A stretch of DNA of 64,000 nucleotides from Paenibacillus caseinilyticus (GCF_027533645.1 NZ_JAQAGY010000005.1:298423-362422), one strand, 5' to 3'; positions 17,123 to 25,557 are shown, numbered from the stretch's first letter. Program-made: numbers and translations. The notes: a model not told the origin generated them from the letters alone.

Positions 17123-17971
17123 ATGAAAACCTCCCTCTGCACGATTTCATTCCGCCACCAGCTCGTCTCCTTCGGCGATCTGGTCCGTCTGGCCTCCCGC
17201 TTGCAGTTCGACGGGATCGAGCTGTGGGGAACCCATGCCCACCAGCTCTACGAGAACGAACGCGTCACGGCGTGGGATCACCTGCAGCGGCTGCATGCCT
17301 CCGGCATGGGGATCTCGATGGTCAGCGACTATCTGGACATCTCGCCCCAGGCGGATCACAAGGCCGTGCTGGACAAGTGCCAGCGCCTCATCTCCCTCGC
17401 CCGGTGGTTCGGTACCCCGCGCATCCGTACGTTCGCCGGACAGCTCGGCAGCCTTGACGTTCCGGCTGAAGAGCGCCCGCTCTATGCGGAGAACCTGCAC
17501 CGCTTATGCGAACTGTGCCAGGAGCAGGGAGTGTACCTGCTGCTCGAGACGCATCCGGGCACCCTCACCGACACCGTCGATTCGGCGCTGGACTTGCTGC
17601 GCATGGTGAACCATCCGGCGCTGAAGATCAACCTCGACTTCCTACATGTCTGGGAGGGGGGGACCGATCCGCTCGAGGGCCTGAAGAGGCTGGAGCCTTG
17701 GGTGATGCACTATCATATGAAAAACATCGCCGACCGGAGCCGTCTCGGCGTCTTCGCTCCGCATAATGTGTATGCCCCGAGCGGCAGCCGGACCGGCATG
17801 GTTCCGCTCCGTGAAGGAGTGGTCGACTACCGGCCGATCCTGGAGGCGATCCGCGAGACGGATCACTACGCCTCTCTCGAATGGTTCGGCCCCGACCCGG
17901 CCCGGGTGCTCGCCGAAGAGATGCAGTGGCTTCGCGAAGAGCTTCCCGTCGCCATGGCCGGCGGCGTGTAG
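17123..17971 (+). CDS. asbF: 3-dehydroshikimate dehydratase (AsbF)
   Basis: This 282-residue TIM-barrel enzyme should convert 3-dehydroshikimate to 3,4-dihydroxybenzoate. The four metal ligands expected from the AsbF family line up exactly: Glu142 (LLLETHPG), Asp172 (INLDFLHV), His198 (HYHMKN) and Glu253 (ASLEWFGP). Its length matches AsbF (about 280). The ATG at 17123 follows the glycosyltransferase stop by 4 nt and has AGGAAAGG upstream. It closes the operon and is followed by a terminator. General xylose-isomerase-like sugar isomerases share the fold, but context and ligands point to AsbF. Confidence 0.93.
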   Translation: MKTSLCTISFRHQLVSFGDLVRLASRLQFDGIELWGTHAHQLYENERVTAWDHLQRLHASGMGISMVSDYLDISPQADHKAVLDKCQRLISLARWFGTPRIRTFAGQLGSLDVPAEERPLYAENLHRLCELCQEQGVYLLLETHPGTLTDTVDSALDLLRMVNHPALKINLDFLHVWEGGTDPLEGLKRLEPWVMHYHMKNIADRSRLGVFAPHNVYAPSGSRTGMVPLREGVVDYRPILEAIRETDHYASLEWFGPDPARVLAEEMQWLREELPVAMAGGV

Positions 17972-18051
17972 CATACGGCAGGGCGTATATTGAACAACGG
18001 TCGATAGGATTCCCTCGCATTTCCTCCCCGCAGCACGTCCCCGTACTTTTC

Positions 18052-18092
18052 AGGATCCTCCCATACAAGGAGGGTCCTCTTTGGCATTTATT
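18052..18092 (+). terminator. Terminator of the siderophore operon
   Basis: A 10-bp stem (AGGATCCTCC at 18052-18061 with GGAGGGTCCT at 18069-18078, one G-U pair) is followed by a U-rich tail. It lies 80 nt after asbF and before the AT-rich lipoprotein gene. Confidence 0.75.
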
Positions 18093-18192
18093 TTAATGGA
18101 ATCCAATTAGCAGTATCTTCGCAGGTCCGGCACAACATGGTAATATAGTGCAGACAATATTTATATATTCCACACCAAAGAGGGCGCTAAAT

Positions 18193-19404
18193 ATGAAAAG
18201 GATAAAGTGGTCAATGATCTTGTTTATCTTAACAGGATGCAGCCAGCAGGCAGTTCAAGATGATGCATTATCCCCCAAAAGTGGAAGTCATGATGTGGTA
18301 AAAGTCAATGCCGGGGGTTACGTATCCACTATTTTAAAATCGGACGGAACGGTTTGGACAACTGGACGAAATAATATTGGACAACTTGGAAATGGTACCG
18401 GGAAGGACAGCTCGTTTTTCGCTAAAGTAAATGAACTACATGATATTGTTTCTTTAGCCAGTGATTCGGACCACTCCTTGGCTATTACTCAAGAAGGGAC
18501 TGTATGGGGCTGGGGATATAATGCAAAGGGTCAAATTACCGAAGGTGAAAAGAACATTACTAAACCCGTCCAGATTAATGGGTTGCAGGGTATTACTCAG
18601 GTCAGCACAGGCGAGTACCATTCACTTGCCCTAGACCAATCAGGGGCAGTATGGTCCTGGGGAGAAAATATATATGGGCAGCTCGGGGATGGCACGAACC
18701 AGGATCGTTCCATACCGATGAAGGTTGAGTCTTTGAATAATATAGTTGCCATTAAAGCTGGGGGGCATCATTCATTGGCTCTAGCTAAGGACGGTAAGGT
18801 ATGGGCTTGGGGGAGAGATGAATTTGGCCAGTTAGGAAACGGGAAGATAGTAAAAAGCAATATACCAAATCTCGTAAAAAACTTGGACAACATTACAAAC
18901 ATTGCAGCTGGTGATAATCACTCTTTAGCTTTAGACCGTGATGGGGCCATTTGGGCTTGGGGTTACAATTCTAATGGTCAGATTGGTGATGGGAGTAGTA
19001 ATGAGTATGAAAAAGACGGTCAATTAAAGGAAAATCGAAATCGGACTGAGCCAGTGAAGTTAAATGGGTTGTATGGAAAAGTGAAGCTTGTCTCAGCCGG
19101 ATTTAAACATTCTACAGCCTTGACGGAAAATGGTGAGGTGTATGCATGGGGATGGAATGAGTATGGCCAGCTTGGAAATGGTTCAACGAAGGATTCCAAG
19201 GTTCCTCTTAGAAATAATGTGGGGAGGAATATAATAAACATAGAGACCGGTGCTTACCATTCATTTGCAGTTGATGACAGTGGATTGATTTATGCTTGGG
19301 GAGATGCTACTTATGGACAGCTTGGAGACGGCACTTACGGGAAAGACGGAGACCGGATAACGTACAAGGTTAGGATGAATCCTATAACCATTAATATAAA
19401 CTAG
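18193..19404 (+). CDS. RCC1-repeat beta-propeller lipoprotein
   Basis: This 403-residue protein has a lipoprotein signal peptide (ILTGC, Cys16) followed by seven RCC1/ATS1-type repeats. The repeat core, HSLAL..DG.VWAWG.N.YGQLGDGT, recurs about every 50 residues, which predicts a seven-bladed propeller on the cell surface. Its partner is unknown; bacterial RCC1 proteins are usually binding scaffolds. The ATG at 18193 gives a proper signal peptide; an upstream GTG (18148) does not. The gene is clearly more AT-rich than its neighbours, which suggests acquisition by transfer. A diverged relative is at 32908-34056. Confidence 0.88.
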   Translation: MKRIKWSMILFILTGCSQQAVQDDALSPKSGSHDVVKVNAGGYVSTILKSDGTVWTTGRNNIGQLGNGTGKDSSFFAKVNELHDIVSLASDSDHSLAITQEGTVWGWGYNAKGQITEGEKNITKPVQINGLQGITQVSTGEYHSLALDQSGAVWSWGENIYGQLGDGTNQDRSIPMKVESLNNIVAIKAGGHHSLALAKDGKVWAWGRDEFGQLGNGKIVKSNIPNLVKNLDNITNIAAGDNHSLALDRDGAIWAWGYNSNGQIGDGSSNEYEKDGQLKENRNRTEPVKLNGLYGKVKLVSAGFKHSTALTENGEVYAWGWNEYGQLGNGSTKDSKVPLRNNVGRNIINIETGAYHSFAVDDSGLIYAWGDATYGQLGDGTYGKDGDRITYKVRMNPITININ

Positions 19405-19676
19405 GTAACCGTAATAAAAGGTGTAGGTCTACATAGGTATAGAGCCAGGTTCATTAATGCCGGGAAGATAATCGCCAACATACTTGACCGAACTATCCGT
19501 GCTTTATTCGGGAATTTCGAAACATCTGCCAGTACTACTAGGACTGGCGGGCATGCCTCTGCACGGTAAGCTCAGTCCTTCGACATTTTCCACCTATTTA
19601 CAACGCTAGGCGGGTTCCTCATAATGGAGAGGAACGTACTCCAGACTTTTCCATAACCATACTGAGGAGTGATCCC

Positions 19677-20234
19677 ATGTCCAAGAAGATCCTGATTGTG
19701 ACCGGCGATGCGTGCGAAGTGCTGGAAGTGTATTACCCGTACTTTCGGATCCAGGAGGAAGGCTACGAGCCGGTGATTGCCTCGCCGACCAAAAAGGTAC
19801 TGCATACGGTCGTCCATGATTTTGTGGAAGGGTGGGACACCTACACGGAGAAGCCGGGGCATCTGCTGCCGTCGAATATCGGCTTCGCGGATGTGAATCC
19901 GGAGGATTACGACGGGCTGATCATTCCGGGAGGCCGGGCGCCGGAGTACATCCGCTCGGATGAGAACCTGCCGCGCATCCTGCGCCACTTCTTCGAAGCG
20001 GACAAGCCGGTCGGCGCGATCTGCCATGCGGCGCAGGTGTTCTCCGCGCTGAAGGATACGAGCTTCTTCGAGGGCCGGACGCTGACCGCTTATACGGCCT
20101 GCCGCCTGGATGTGGAGCAGCTTGGCGCCACATACGCCAAGGATCCGCTGCATGTGGACGGGAAACTCGTGACCGGCCATGCGTGGCCCGATCTGCCAGG
20201 GTTCATGCGCGAGTTCTTGAAGCTCTTGAAGTAA
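19677..20234 (+). CDS. DJ-1/PfpI family protein
   Basis: This 185-residue protein has the class-I amidotransferase-like fold of the DJ-1/PfpI family: glutamate-bearing turn at GLIIPGGRAPEYIR and the nucleophile elbow AICHAAQ with Cys116-His117. Family members act as glyoxalase-III/deglycase-like enzymes or stress chaperones; which applies here is not clear. The start is supported by GAGGAG 8 nt upstream. It stands alone between intergenic stretches. Confidence 0.88.
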   Translation: MSKKILIVTGDACEVLEVYYPYFRIQEEGYEPVIASPTKKVLHTVVHDFVEGWDTYTEKPGHLLPSNIGFADVNPEDYDGLIIPGGRAPEYIRSDENLPRILRHFFEADKPVGAICHAAQVFSALKDTSFFEGRTLTAYTACRLDVEQLGATYAKDPLHVDGKLVTGHAWPDLPGFMREFLKLLK

Positions 20235-20715
20235 GGCGGCAGTTCAAGTAAGGCCGGTGGAGGGGGATTCGCTTGAGAATGACCGCCCAGGAGCCTGGTC
20301 GAGCCGCAGGAGATGCACCTGCTGCTGACCAAAGCGTGGCGCAGTATGGTTTCGAAGAAGCTTGCGGCGCTGCTTGATCAACGGAGCGATTCCCCTGCAC
20401 ATGAACATAGCTGATCTTGACCGGCAATGCGGTCGGGGCAGGCTCCATAGGCCTTCGGACAAGACGAAGCTGCCGCTCCCGGTAGGGAGGGCAGCTTTGC
20501 TGCGTAGCGGCGAATGTTAGTTTAAGATGAATACTCATGAGCCGTTCCGGTGTGCCCGGAGCGGCTTCGTTGATTTCACGGCTGTTTTTACAGAAACCCA
20601 GATGTATAATTATCCCATCTTTACTAAAACTCCATATTCCATTGATCTTCCCTTTACATAATCGCGTTATGATCTACAAGTTGTTAAATAGAGATAGATA
20701 GGAGAGAAATAATTA
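20235..20715. other. Intergenic stretch with a hairpin repeat and no convincing gene
   Basis: About 480 nt between the DJ-1-like gene and the phytase gene. Short open frames exist on both strands but none has a ribosome site together with a recognisable product. The clear structure is the first copy of a hairpin repeat at 20467-20516. The last 100 nt are AT-richer and should hold the phytase promoter. Confidence 0.6.
20467..20516. repeat. Hairpin repeat, copy 1
   Basis: The inverted repeat AGCTGCCGCTCCC / GGGAGGGCAGCT with a 4-nt loop is followed by TTTGCTGCG and GCGGCGAATG. A close copy with a longer stem lies at 21982-22046, on the other side of the phytase gene. Confidence 0.75.
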
Positions 20716-21858
20716 ATGAAAATATGGACTAAACTCCCCTTGTCGGTAGCCCTTTCTTCGGTCGCTGTACTGGCCTGGAGCCCGATGGCCAGCTTGGCAG
20801 CGGCCCCGGCCGCCGTCGTGAAAGCTTCTGTCGAAACGCAAGCCGTGTCTTCCGGAAGCGATGCAGCCGATGACCCGTCGATCTGGGTTCATCCGACGGA
20901 CCGCAGCAAGAGCCGGATCATTGCAACCAACAAGGATAATGGCATTCTTGTATACGACCTGAACGGCAAGCAGCTGTACTCCTATGAGCTGGGCCAAATG
21001 AACAATATTGATGTCAGGTACGATTTTCCTCTAGCCGGGAAAAAGATTGATATTGCCGGCGCTTCGAACCGCACTGCCAACACGCTGGACATCTTCGCAA
21101 TCGACCGTGAGACCGGAGCATTGACGTCCATTATCGGAACGCCGATCCATTCGGACATGAGCGAGGTATATGGCTTCAGCCTCTACCACAGCCTGCGTAC
21201 CGGTAAATTCTATGCGTTGGTGGTAGGGAAAGAAGGCGAATTCGAGCAGTATGAACTGTACGATAACGGCAGCGGCAAAGTAAACGGCAAGAAAGTCCGC
21301 GAGTTCAAACTGAGCTCCCAGGCGGAAGGTATGGCAGCCGATGATGAATATGGCAACCTCTATATCGGCGAAGAAGATGTAGGGATCTGGAAATACAGCG
21401 CCGAACCGAACAGCGATCAAGCTCCCCGCATGATCGCTGCAGCGGATGGAGGCAACCTGACGGCGGATATCGAAGGGCTGACGATGTACTACGGTAAGGA
21501 CGGGGACGGATACCTGATTGCTTCCTCCCAAGGAAACAGCACGTATGCGGTCTATGACCGGGATGATGATAACGAATATGAAGGAAGCTTCGCGATCGGG
21601 GACGGGACAACGGTAGATGGAACGAGCGGTACAGACGGTATCGATGTGCTTAGCTTTGGTCTGGGAAGCAAGTATCCGAACGGTATCTTCATCGCCCAAG
21701 ACGATGAGAACATGCAGGATGGTGCCGTGATCAACCAGAACTTTAAGATCGTGAAGTGGGATCTGATCTCGGATGCATTCGAAGATAAGTTCGATGACGA
21801 CCTGGATGTGGATAACGATGTGGATCCGCGCCGTTTGAAGAAGCGCGAAGAAGACTAA
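20716..21858 (+). CDS. phyC: Beta-propeller 3-phytase, secreted
   Basis: This 380-residue protein has a Sec signal peptide (about residues 1-29, ending in SLAAA) and the BPP/PhyC phytase signatures SSGSDAADDPSIWVHPTDRSKS, ATNKDNGILVYDL, IDIAGASNRT and AEGMAADDEYGNLYIGEED. These stretches bear the acidic residues that bind calcium and phytate. It should release phosphate from myo-inositol hexakisphosphate outside the cell. A ribosome site AGGAGAG precedes the ATG. The C-terminus ends in an Asp-rich, then Lys/Arg-rich tail. It is a single-gene unit. Confidence 0.93.
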   Translation: MKIWTKLPLSVALSSVAVLAWSPMASLAAAPAAVVKASVETQAVSSGSDAADDPSIWVHPTDRSKSRIIATNKDNGILVYDLNGKQLYSYELGQMNNIDVRYDFPLAGKKIDIAGASNRTANTLDIFAIDRETGALTSIIGTPIHSDMSEVYGFSLYHSLRTGKFYALVVGKEGEFEQYELYDNGSGKVNGKKVREFKLSSQAEGMAADDEYGNLYIGEEDVGIWKYSAEPNSDQAPRMIAAADGGNLTADIEGLTMYYGKDGDGYLIASSQGNSTYAVYDRDDDNEYEGSFAIGDGTTVDGTSGTDGIDVLSFGLGSKYPNGIFIAQDDENMQDGAVINQNFKIVKWDLISDAFEDKFDDDLDVDNDVDPRRLKKREED

Positions 21859-21981
21859 TCCATACCCGGCCTCCAAGTTCAACCCCTGGATATCTCCCGG
21901 TTGCGGAGAAGTCTAGGGCTTAGGCGGGGGTAGTAACGGTATGCCCGCTGACCACGCTGCTGCATCCGCATAGAGCCTGCA

Positions 21982-22046
21982 AGCGCAGCAAAGCTGCCTC
22001 TCCCGCTAGGGAGGGCAGCTTTGCTGCGCTGCGGCGCGAATGACAG
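21982..22046. repeat. Hairpin repeat, copy 2 (22-bp stem)
   Basis: A 17-bp stem (AGCGCAGCAAAGCTGCC) plus 5 further pairs, with one bulged T and a GCTA loop, extends over 21982-22030. It is followed by GCGGCGCGAATG as in copy 1. It lies between the convergent phytase and hydrolase genes, without a U tail. Confidence 0.8.
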
Positions 22047-22128
22047 GCAGTCGCGGGGCGCTGCCATCCGCGCCGCAGCAGAGAAGGGGAGTGGGGGCCG
22101 GGACGGATCTCTACTTCCCTTCTCCTAG

Positions 22129-22974
22129 TTATTCGCCCAGGCCGTTCGCCTCGCGCCAGGTTCGTGCCAGCCCCAAGGCGATGCGTCCGAGGACCTCGGG
22201 GCTTTTGCGGTATTCGCTGTGGCACAGGGGATTCCAGCCCCTCAGCCAGTCGCTGATCCGAACCTCGACATCTTCGGCCACGGCCTCCCGGTAGGCGGGG
22301 TCTATGGCACGCAGCGGATAGCCGAGGATGTCGTCCTTATCATAGAAATTCACCCATTCGCCCTTCACGCCAGGGTGCAGGCCGCGCAGTCCCTGGGACG
22401 GAACGGAGATCGGCCGGTTGAAATCCCGGTACCTCAGGCTCCATAAGGGGAGTGTCGTGCCCATGGAATAGAAGAGGGCCAGCGTGCGGCCTCTCTCCAG
22501 CTGAGAAGCCGCCGCCTCCGGCTGTCTCACTTCGTACTGCAGATCGTAGAAATAGTTGCTCGCAATCACAGCCCCGAGGCTGTGGGCGATCACGCAGAGC
22601 GGAGCAGTCGGCCCGCAGGTGTCGGCCAGCCGCCGGAGCGCCTCGGTAATCGTGTGATGGACGGCGTCATAATTATGCTCGGCCGTCTCCACCGGTTGAT
22701 AGGCGATCGCGTCCGCGAGATAGTGGATAACGAACCGCCGTAATCCTTGATACCGGAGGTTCTCTGCGGCGACAAGCTGGTCGAAGAGCTTCTGCTCCCT
22801 GGATTCGAAGACATGGGACCACTGTACGGGTTCGATACAGAGGTGGGAGGCGGCATCTGGACGGTCTGCCTGCAGGCCATACCTTTCGGCGAGCAGCGCT
22901 TTCATTTCTTCGGCGAAGGGGTTGCGTTCCTGTCCCATCCCGTGGACGACCAAGACTGCGATAGGCTGGCTCAT
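22129..22974 (-). CDS. Alpha/beta-hydrolase family protein
   Basis: This 281-residue protein starts with the strand IAVLVVHGMGQERNPF and has the nucleophile elbow VIAHSLGAVIASNYFYDLQ, so Ser in AHSLG is the likely catalytic residue. It looks like a lipase/esterase-like hydrolase of the kind often annotated as a conserved alpha/beta hydrolase. No signal peptide is seen, so it should be cytoplasmic. GGAGGAAG lies 8 nt before the ATG. Substrate unknown. Confidence 0.8.
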   Translation of the reverse strand: MSQPIAVLVVHGMGQERNPFAEEMKALLAERYGLQADRPDAASHLCIEPVQWSHVFESREQKLFDQLVAAENLRYQGLRRFVIHYLADAIAYQPVETAEHNYDAVHHTITEALRRLADTCGPTAPLCVIAHSLGAVIASNYFYDLQYEVRQPEAAASQLERGRTLALFYSMGTTLPLWSLRYRDFNRPISVPSQGLRGLHPGVKGEWVNFYDKDDILGYPLRAIDPAYREAVAEDVEVRISDWLRGWNPLCHSEYRKSPEVLGRIALGLARTWREANGLGE

Positions 22975-23055
22975 ATACGGCTTCCTCCTGTACGGTGAGG
23001 TTGGCTTGGGGGAACAAGGAACCCGGCTGCCGCTGGGATGCCGGGCCCCCGCAGG

Positions 23056-23352
23056 TTATTCTTCCATCCGGGCGATGAGCTGCCCGTTCCGTACAGTAAC
23101 GGGGTACGAGGCCAGGGGCTTGACCGGCACATTCAGACAGGCGCCGTTATGCTCGCTGAAGGTCCAGCCGTGCAGCGGACAGACCAGTTCGCCATCCTCG
23201 GCTTCGACCTGGGCACCTGCATGCGGACAGGTACGGGAGACGAGATGGTACTTATCGAACTCTTGCAGCACATAATAGGCTTTCGATTCGACTTCCACCT
23301 CGGCGGGGAAGCGGGAGAACTCTTCAAGGGGTCCTAAGGTAATCTCTTTCAT
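23056..23352 (-). CDS. Rieske [2Fe-2S] ferredoxin-like protein
   Basis: This 98-residue protein is a stand-alone Rieske domain with ligands Cys42-x-His44 (TCPHAG) and Cys58-x2-His61 (CPLHGW). The spacing fits the small ferredoxins of oxygenase systems such as nitrite-reductase small subunits. The ATG at 23352 has AAAGGAGGAAAATGCC upstream, so the much longer upstream frame is not used. It follows a truncated oxidoreductase (23400-23559) that may once have been its partner. Role: electron transfer, partner unknown. Confidence 0.88.
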   Translation of the reverse strand: MKEITLGPLEEFSRFPAEVEVESKAYYVLQEFDKYHLVSRTCPHAGAQVEAEDGELVCPLHGWTFSEHNGACLNVPVKPLASYPVTVRNGQLIARMEE

Positions 23353-23399
23353 GGCATTTTCCTCCTTTGGGTCGCAAGTTTCGGAATGAGGGGGATAAG

Positions 23400-23559
23400 T
23401 CCGCGGCCATCTCTCCAGGGATAGGGTGCTCTGGCATCCGTGTGAGCGCATCGGGCACGTCTTCGAGACCCGGCGTCCCGGTGCTGGCAGCGGCAGCAGC
23501 AGCTCGGCGATCTGCAGCGTGTCCGGCTTGCCGGGTGCCGGCAGTACGAGTGCTTTCAT
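23400..23559 (-). pseudogene. Truncated MDR-type quinone oxidoreductase/zinc alcohol dehydrogenase remnant
   Basis: An AAGGAGGGAG ribosome site precedes an ATG at 23559 that opens with MKALVLPAPGKPDTLQIAEL and PLPAPG, the typical N-terminus of medium-chain dehydrogenase/quinone oxidoreductases. After about 30 residues the match ends; the frame runs on without family features and a neighbouring frame carries GEMAADL-like sequence, suggesting a frameshift. The remaining 280 or so residues are absent. It is best read as a 5' remnant. Confidence 0.55.
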
Positions 23560-23735
23560 GGTCAGATCTCCCTCCTTGTCCCCATCGTACCACAATGCCC
23601 AGCGGAGAAAAACCAAAGAATGGAAAACAATGGCCTGCCCGGGGAGCTGACAAGTCCGGCAGGAAATCCCAGGCGTACGTGGAATAACTAGGATGATGAA
23701 CCCAACGTATGATTCGCATAGGGAGGCCTTTGACG

Positions 23736-24563
23736 ATGTCTTATCTGTCTGTAAGCACCTGGAGTCTGCACCGCCTGCTTGGACCGCTGCGCTGGACGCA
23801 GTGGGAGGAGCAATCCGGCACGCATGTTACGCACGAGGAGGAACAGCCCGAAGTGCTGAGCCTCCTCGAATTGCCGCGGGAAGCCGCGAGAAGGGGGTAT
23901 GAGGCGCTGGAGGTGTGCCACTTCCACTTCCCTGCGACGGACCCGGCCTATCTCGGCCGGCTGCGGGAAGCGTTCGCCGCTGCGGGCATCTCGTTCGATA
24001 CGCTCCTGCTCGATTACGGCGACCTGACGGCGGAGGACGAGAAGCGGCGCGAGGCCGATCTCGGGTTCATCCGCCACTGGATCGGCATCGCTTCCCTCGC
24101 CGGGGCGAAGCAGATCCGTATCATCGCGGGGGAAGCGCCCCCTGCCGACGAAGAGGCGATCCGACTCTCGGCGCGGACGCTGAAGAGCCTGGCGGCGTAT
24201 GGCTCGGAGCATGGCGTACGCGTCGTGACGGAGAACTTCAAGGCCCTGACTTCTACGGCGGAGAGCTGCCAGAAGCTGCTCGCCGAGGCCGGCGGGGAGG
24301 TCGGCCTCATCTCCGACTTCGGGAACTTCAAGCTGCCGGCCAAATACGAAGAACTGGCTGCGACCATCCCCGGCAGTGTCTCTGTGCATGCCAAAGCGCA
24401 GTATGACGGCGAGGGCCGGCCCGACCTGGAAGAGTATCTCCGCTGTCTGGATACGGTGAAGGCTTCCGGCTATAACGGTGCTATCGTTCTGATCTACGAC
24501 GGCCCCGGTGATATGTGGGAAGGACTGGAGCGGATCCGGAAGATCGTCGAGCCTTATCTATAA
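23736..24563 (+). CDS. Sugar phosphate isomerase/epimerase-like TIM-barrel protein
   Basis: This 275-residue protein fits the xylose-isomerase-like (AP endonuclease family 2) TIM barrel: start MSYLSVSTWSL, acid pairs in YEALEVCHFHFP, VRVVTENFKAL, LISDFGNFKL, VHAKAQYD and AIVLIYDG, which look like the metal ligands. The ATG at 23736 is supported by AGGGAGG. Possible activities include inosose or sugar isomerase/epimerase; no substrate can be named. A terminator follows. Confidence 0.8.
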   Translation: MSYLSVSTWSLHRLLGPLRWTQWEEQSGTHVTHEEEQPEVLSLLELPREAARRGYEALEVCHFHFPATDPAYLGRLREAFAAAGISFDTLLLDYGDLTAEDEKRREADLGFIRHWIGIASLAGAKQIRIIAGEAPPADEEAIRLSARTLKSLAAYGSEHGVRVVTENFKALTSTAESCQKLLAEAGGEVGLISDFGNFKLPAKYEELAATIPGSVSVHAKAQYDGEGRPDLEEYLRCLDTVKASGYNGAIVLIYDGPGDMWEGLERIRKIVEPYL

Positions 24564-24572
24564 CAGAACATC

Positions 24573-24617
24573 AGCCCGTAAGTTCATGCCGGCGGCATAT
24601 GAGCTTACGGGCTTTTT
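24573..24617 (+). terminator. Rho-independent terminator
   Basis: AGCCCGTAAG (24573-24582) pairs with CTTACGGGCT (24604-24613), with extra TCAT/ATGA pairing inside, followed by TTTTT. It ends the isomerase-like transcript. Confidence 0.88.
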
Positions 24618-24717
24618 GGTGTGCTCGCAGAGAGGATGGGTTAACCAGCCTTGCCCGAAGCCGGCCTCGGATCACCCGGCGGGGATATGTTGAGAAGCGG
24701 GATAGGAAGGGGCGGGA

Positions 24718-25392
24718 TTACCAGGCCGTCCGTCCCGGGCAGCGGTCCTGATGCCTTGCCGTTGCCCACAGCGCTATGATGAGGATGAGCTCGAATACGT
24801 TCGTCAGCGCTGAGCTCTCCAGCGGCATCGGGATCAGGCGGCCGGCGAACAAGACGGCGGTCCCGGCCGCCATCCAGACCCACCGCTGCCGGAAGGCAAG
24901 GATCATGCCGGCAGCGAGCAGTAATCCTGCCACGGCGATGACCATCAGCGGGCCGCCGCCCTCGGCCTGCGGCACATAGCGCAGTATCCCGTACTCGCGC
25001 AGCGGGGCCAGGCTCGCCACCTCTGGCAGCACCGCCGTTATGGTTTGGTAAGCGGCCAGTCCCAAGGTCACGAGCCAGGCGGTGGCTTCACTCCACAGGG
25101 TATGGGCCCGGGAGATGCCCGCACGTCGGAGCGTATCCCAAGCGAACAGCACCAAGGAGGGAGTGAACAGGGCATGCGTCCAGTAGCGGAATTCGCTAAG
25201 GAACCGGAGAGGGCGTCCTTCGCCGATCCACTCTCCTGCCGCGATGATGCCGTTATCGTAGAAGAGCCCGAGAGTGACGAGAAGGGGGATGGAGGAGTAA
25301 GATAATCCTCCCCGTTCCCGAAGGCGCTGCAGACCGGAGGCGATCAGCAGGAGATAGGCGCAGGCGAGAGCCGTATAGATGAGGGTATCCAT
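24718..25392 (-). CDS. Polytopic membrane protein of unknown function
   Basis: This 224-residue protein has about seven hydrophobic segments, starting at LIYTALACAYLLLIASGL and ending with VFELILIIALWA. Short loops carry Arg/Glu residues. It resembles generic conserved hypothetical membrane proteins of Bacillales; no catalytic motif is visible. The ATG at 25392 has GGAGAATCTCCCTCCC upstream. It is preceded by a candidate small RNA gene on the same strand. Confidence 0.72.
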   Translation of the reverse strand: MDTLIYTALACAYLLLIASGLQRLRERGGLSYSSIPLLVTLGLFYDNGIIAAGEWIGEGRPLRFLSEFRYWTHALFTPSLVLFAWDTLRRAGISRAHTLWSEATAWLVTLGLAAYQTITAVLPEVASLAPLREYGILRYVPQAEGGGPLMVIAVAGLLLAAGMILAFRQRWVWMAAGTAVLFAGRLIPMPLESSALTNVFELILIIALWATARHQDRCPGRTAW

Positions 25393-25477
25393 GGGAGGGA
25401 GATTCTCCTTTTCAAGTGATAAGTTATACGGTTATTTGGACAAGGGGCTTTCCTCCGAAACGCACCGCTGCCCCGGC

Positions 25478-25512
25478 AAAAAAAGAGACCCACAGCAACG
25501 GGCTGCGGGTCT
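25478..25512 (-). terminator. Strong intrinsic terminator
   Basis: The palindrome AGACCC-x-CAGC ... GCTG-x-GGGTCT (25486-25512) is followed on the minus strand by CTTTTTTT. It serves the candidate small RNA and possibly the PaaX-like gene 240 nt upstream. Confidence 0.85.
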
Positions 25513-25557
25513 AAAGGGTTTATATATTAAAAAGGGGGTCGAGATTTAGTATAGAAC
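25478..25557 (-). ncRNA. Candidate small RNA with C-rich motif
   Basis: On the minus strand a promoter-like pair, TTGAAA (25587-25592) and CATAAT (25564-25569), spaced 17 nt, is followed about 70-80 nt later by a strong terminator (25486-25512 stem, then seven T). The short transcript between them has no open frame with a ribosome site. It contains an unpaired GACCCCCTTTTT and a second ACCC, the sort of C-rich patch used by Gram-positive sRNAs such as FsrA and RoxS to pair with Shine-Dalgarno regions. Homology to a known sRNA is not claimed. Confidence 0.5.

Noticed and set aside
20203..20538. A 111-codon frame on the minus strand downstream of the DJ-1-like gene
   Set aside because: It overlaps the end of a solid gene and a hairpin repeat, and its product has no recognisable features.
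20641..20700. Possible PhoP boxes upstream of the phytase gene
   Set aside because: Only one good TTTACA is present and the 11-nt direct repeat phasing expected of Pho boxes is not kept.
23353..23616. An N-terminal extension of the Rieske protein reaching back to 23616
   Set aside because: The strong AAAGGAGG site before the ATG at 23352 and the oxidoreductase-like start inside the extension show it is a separate remnant.
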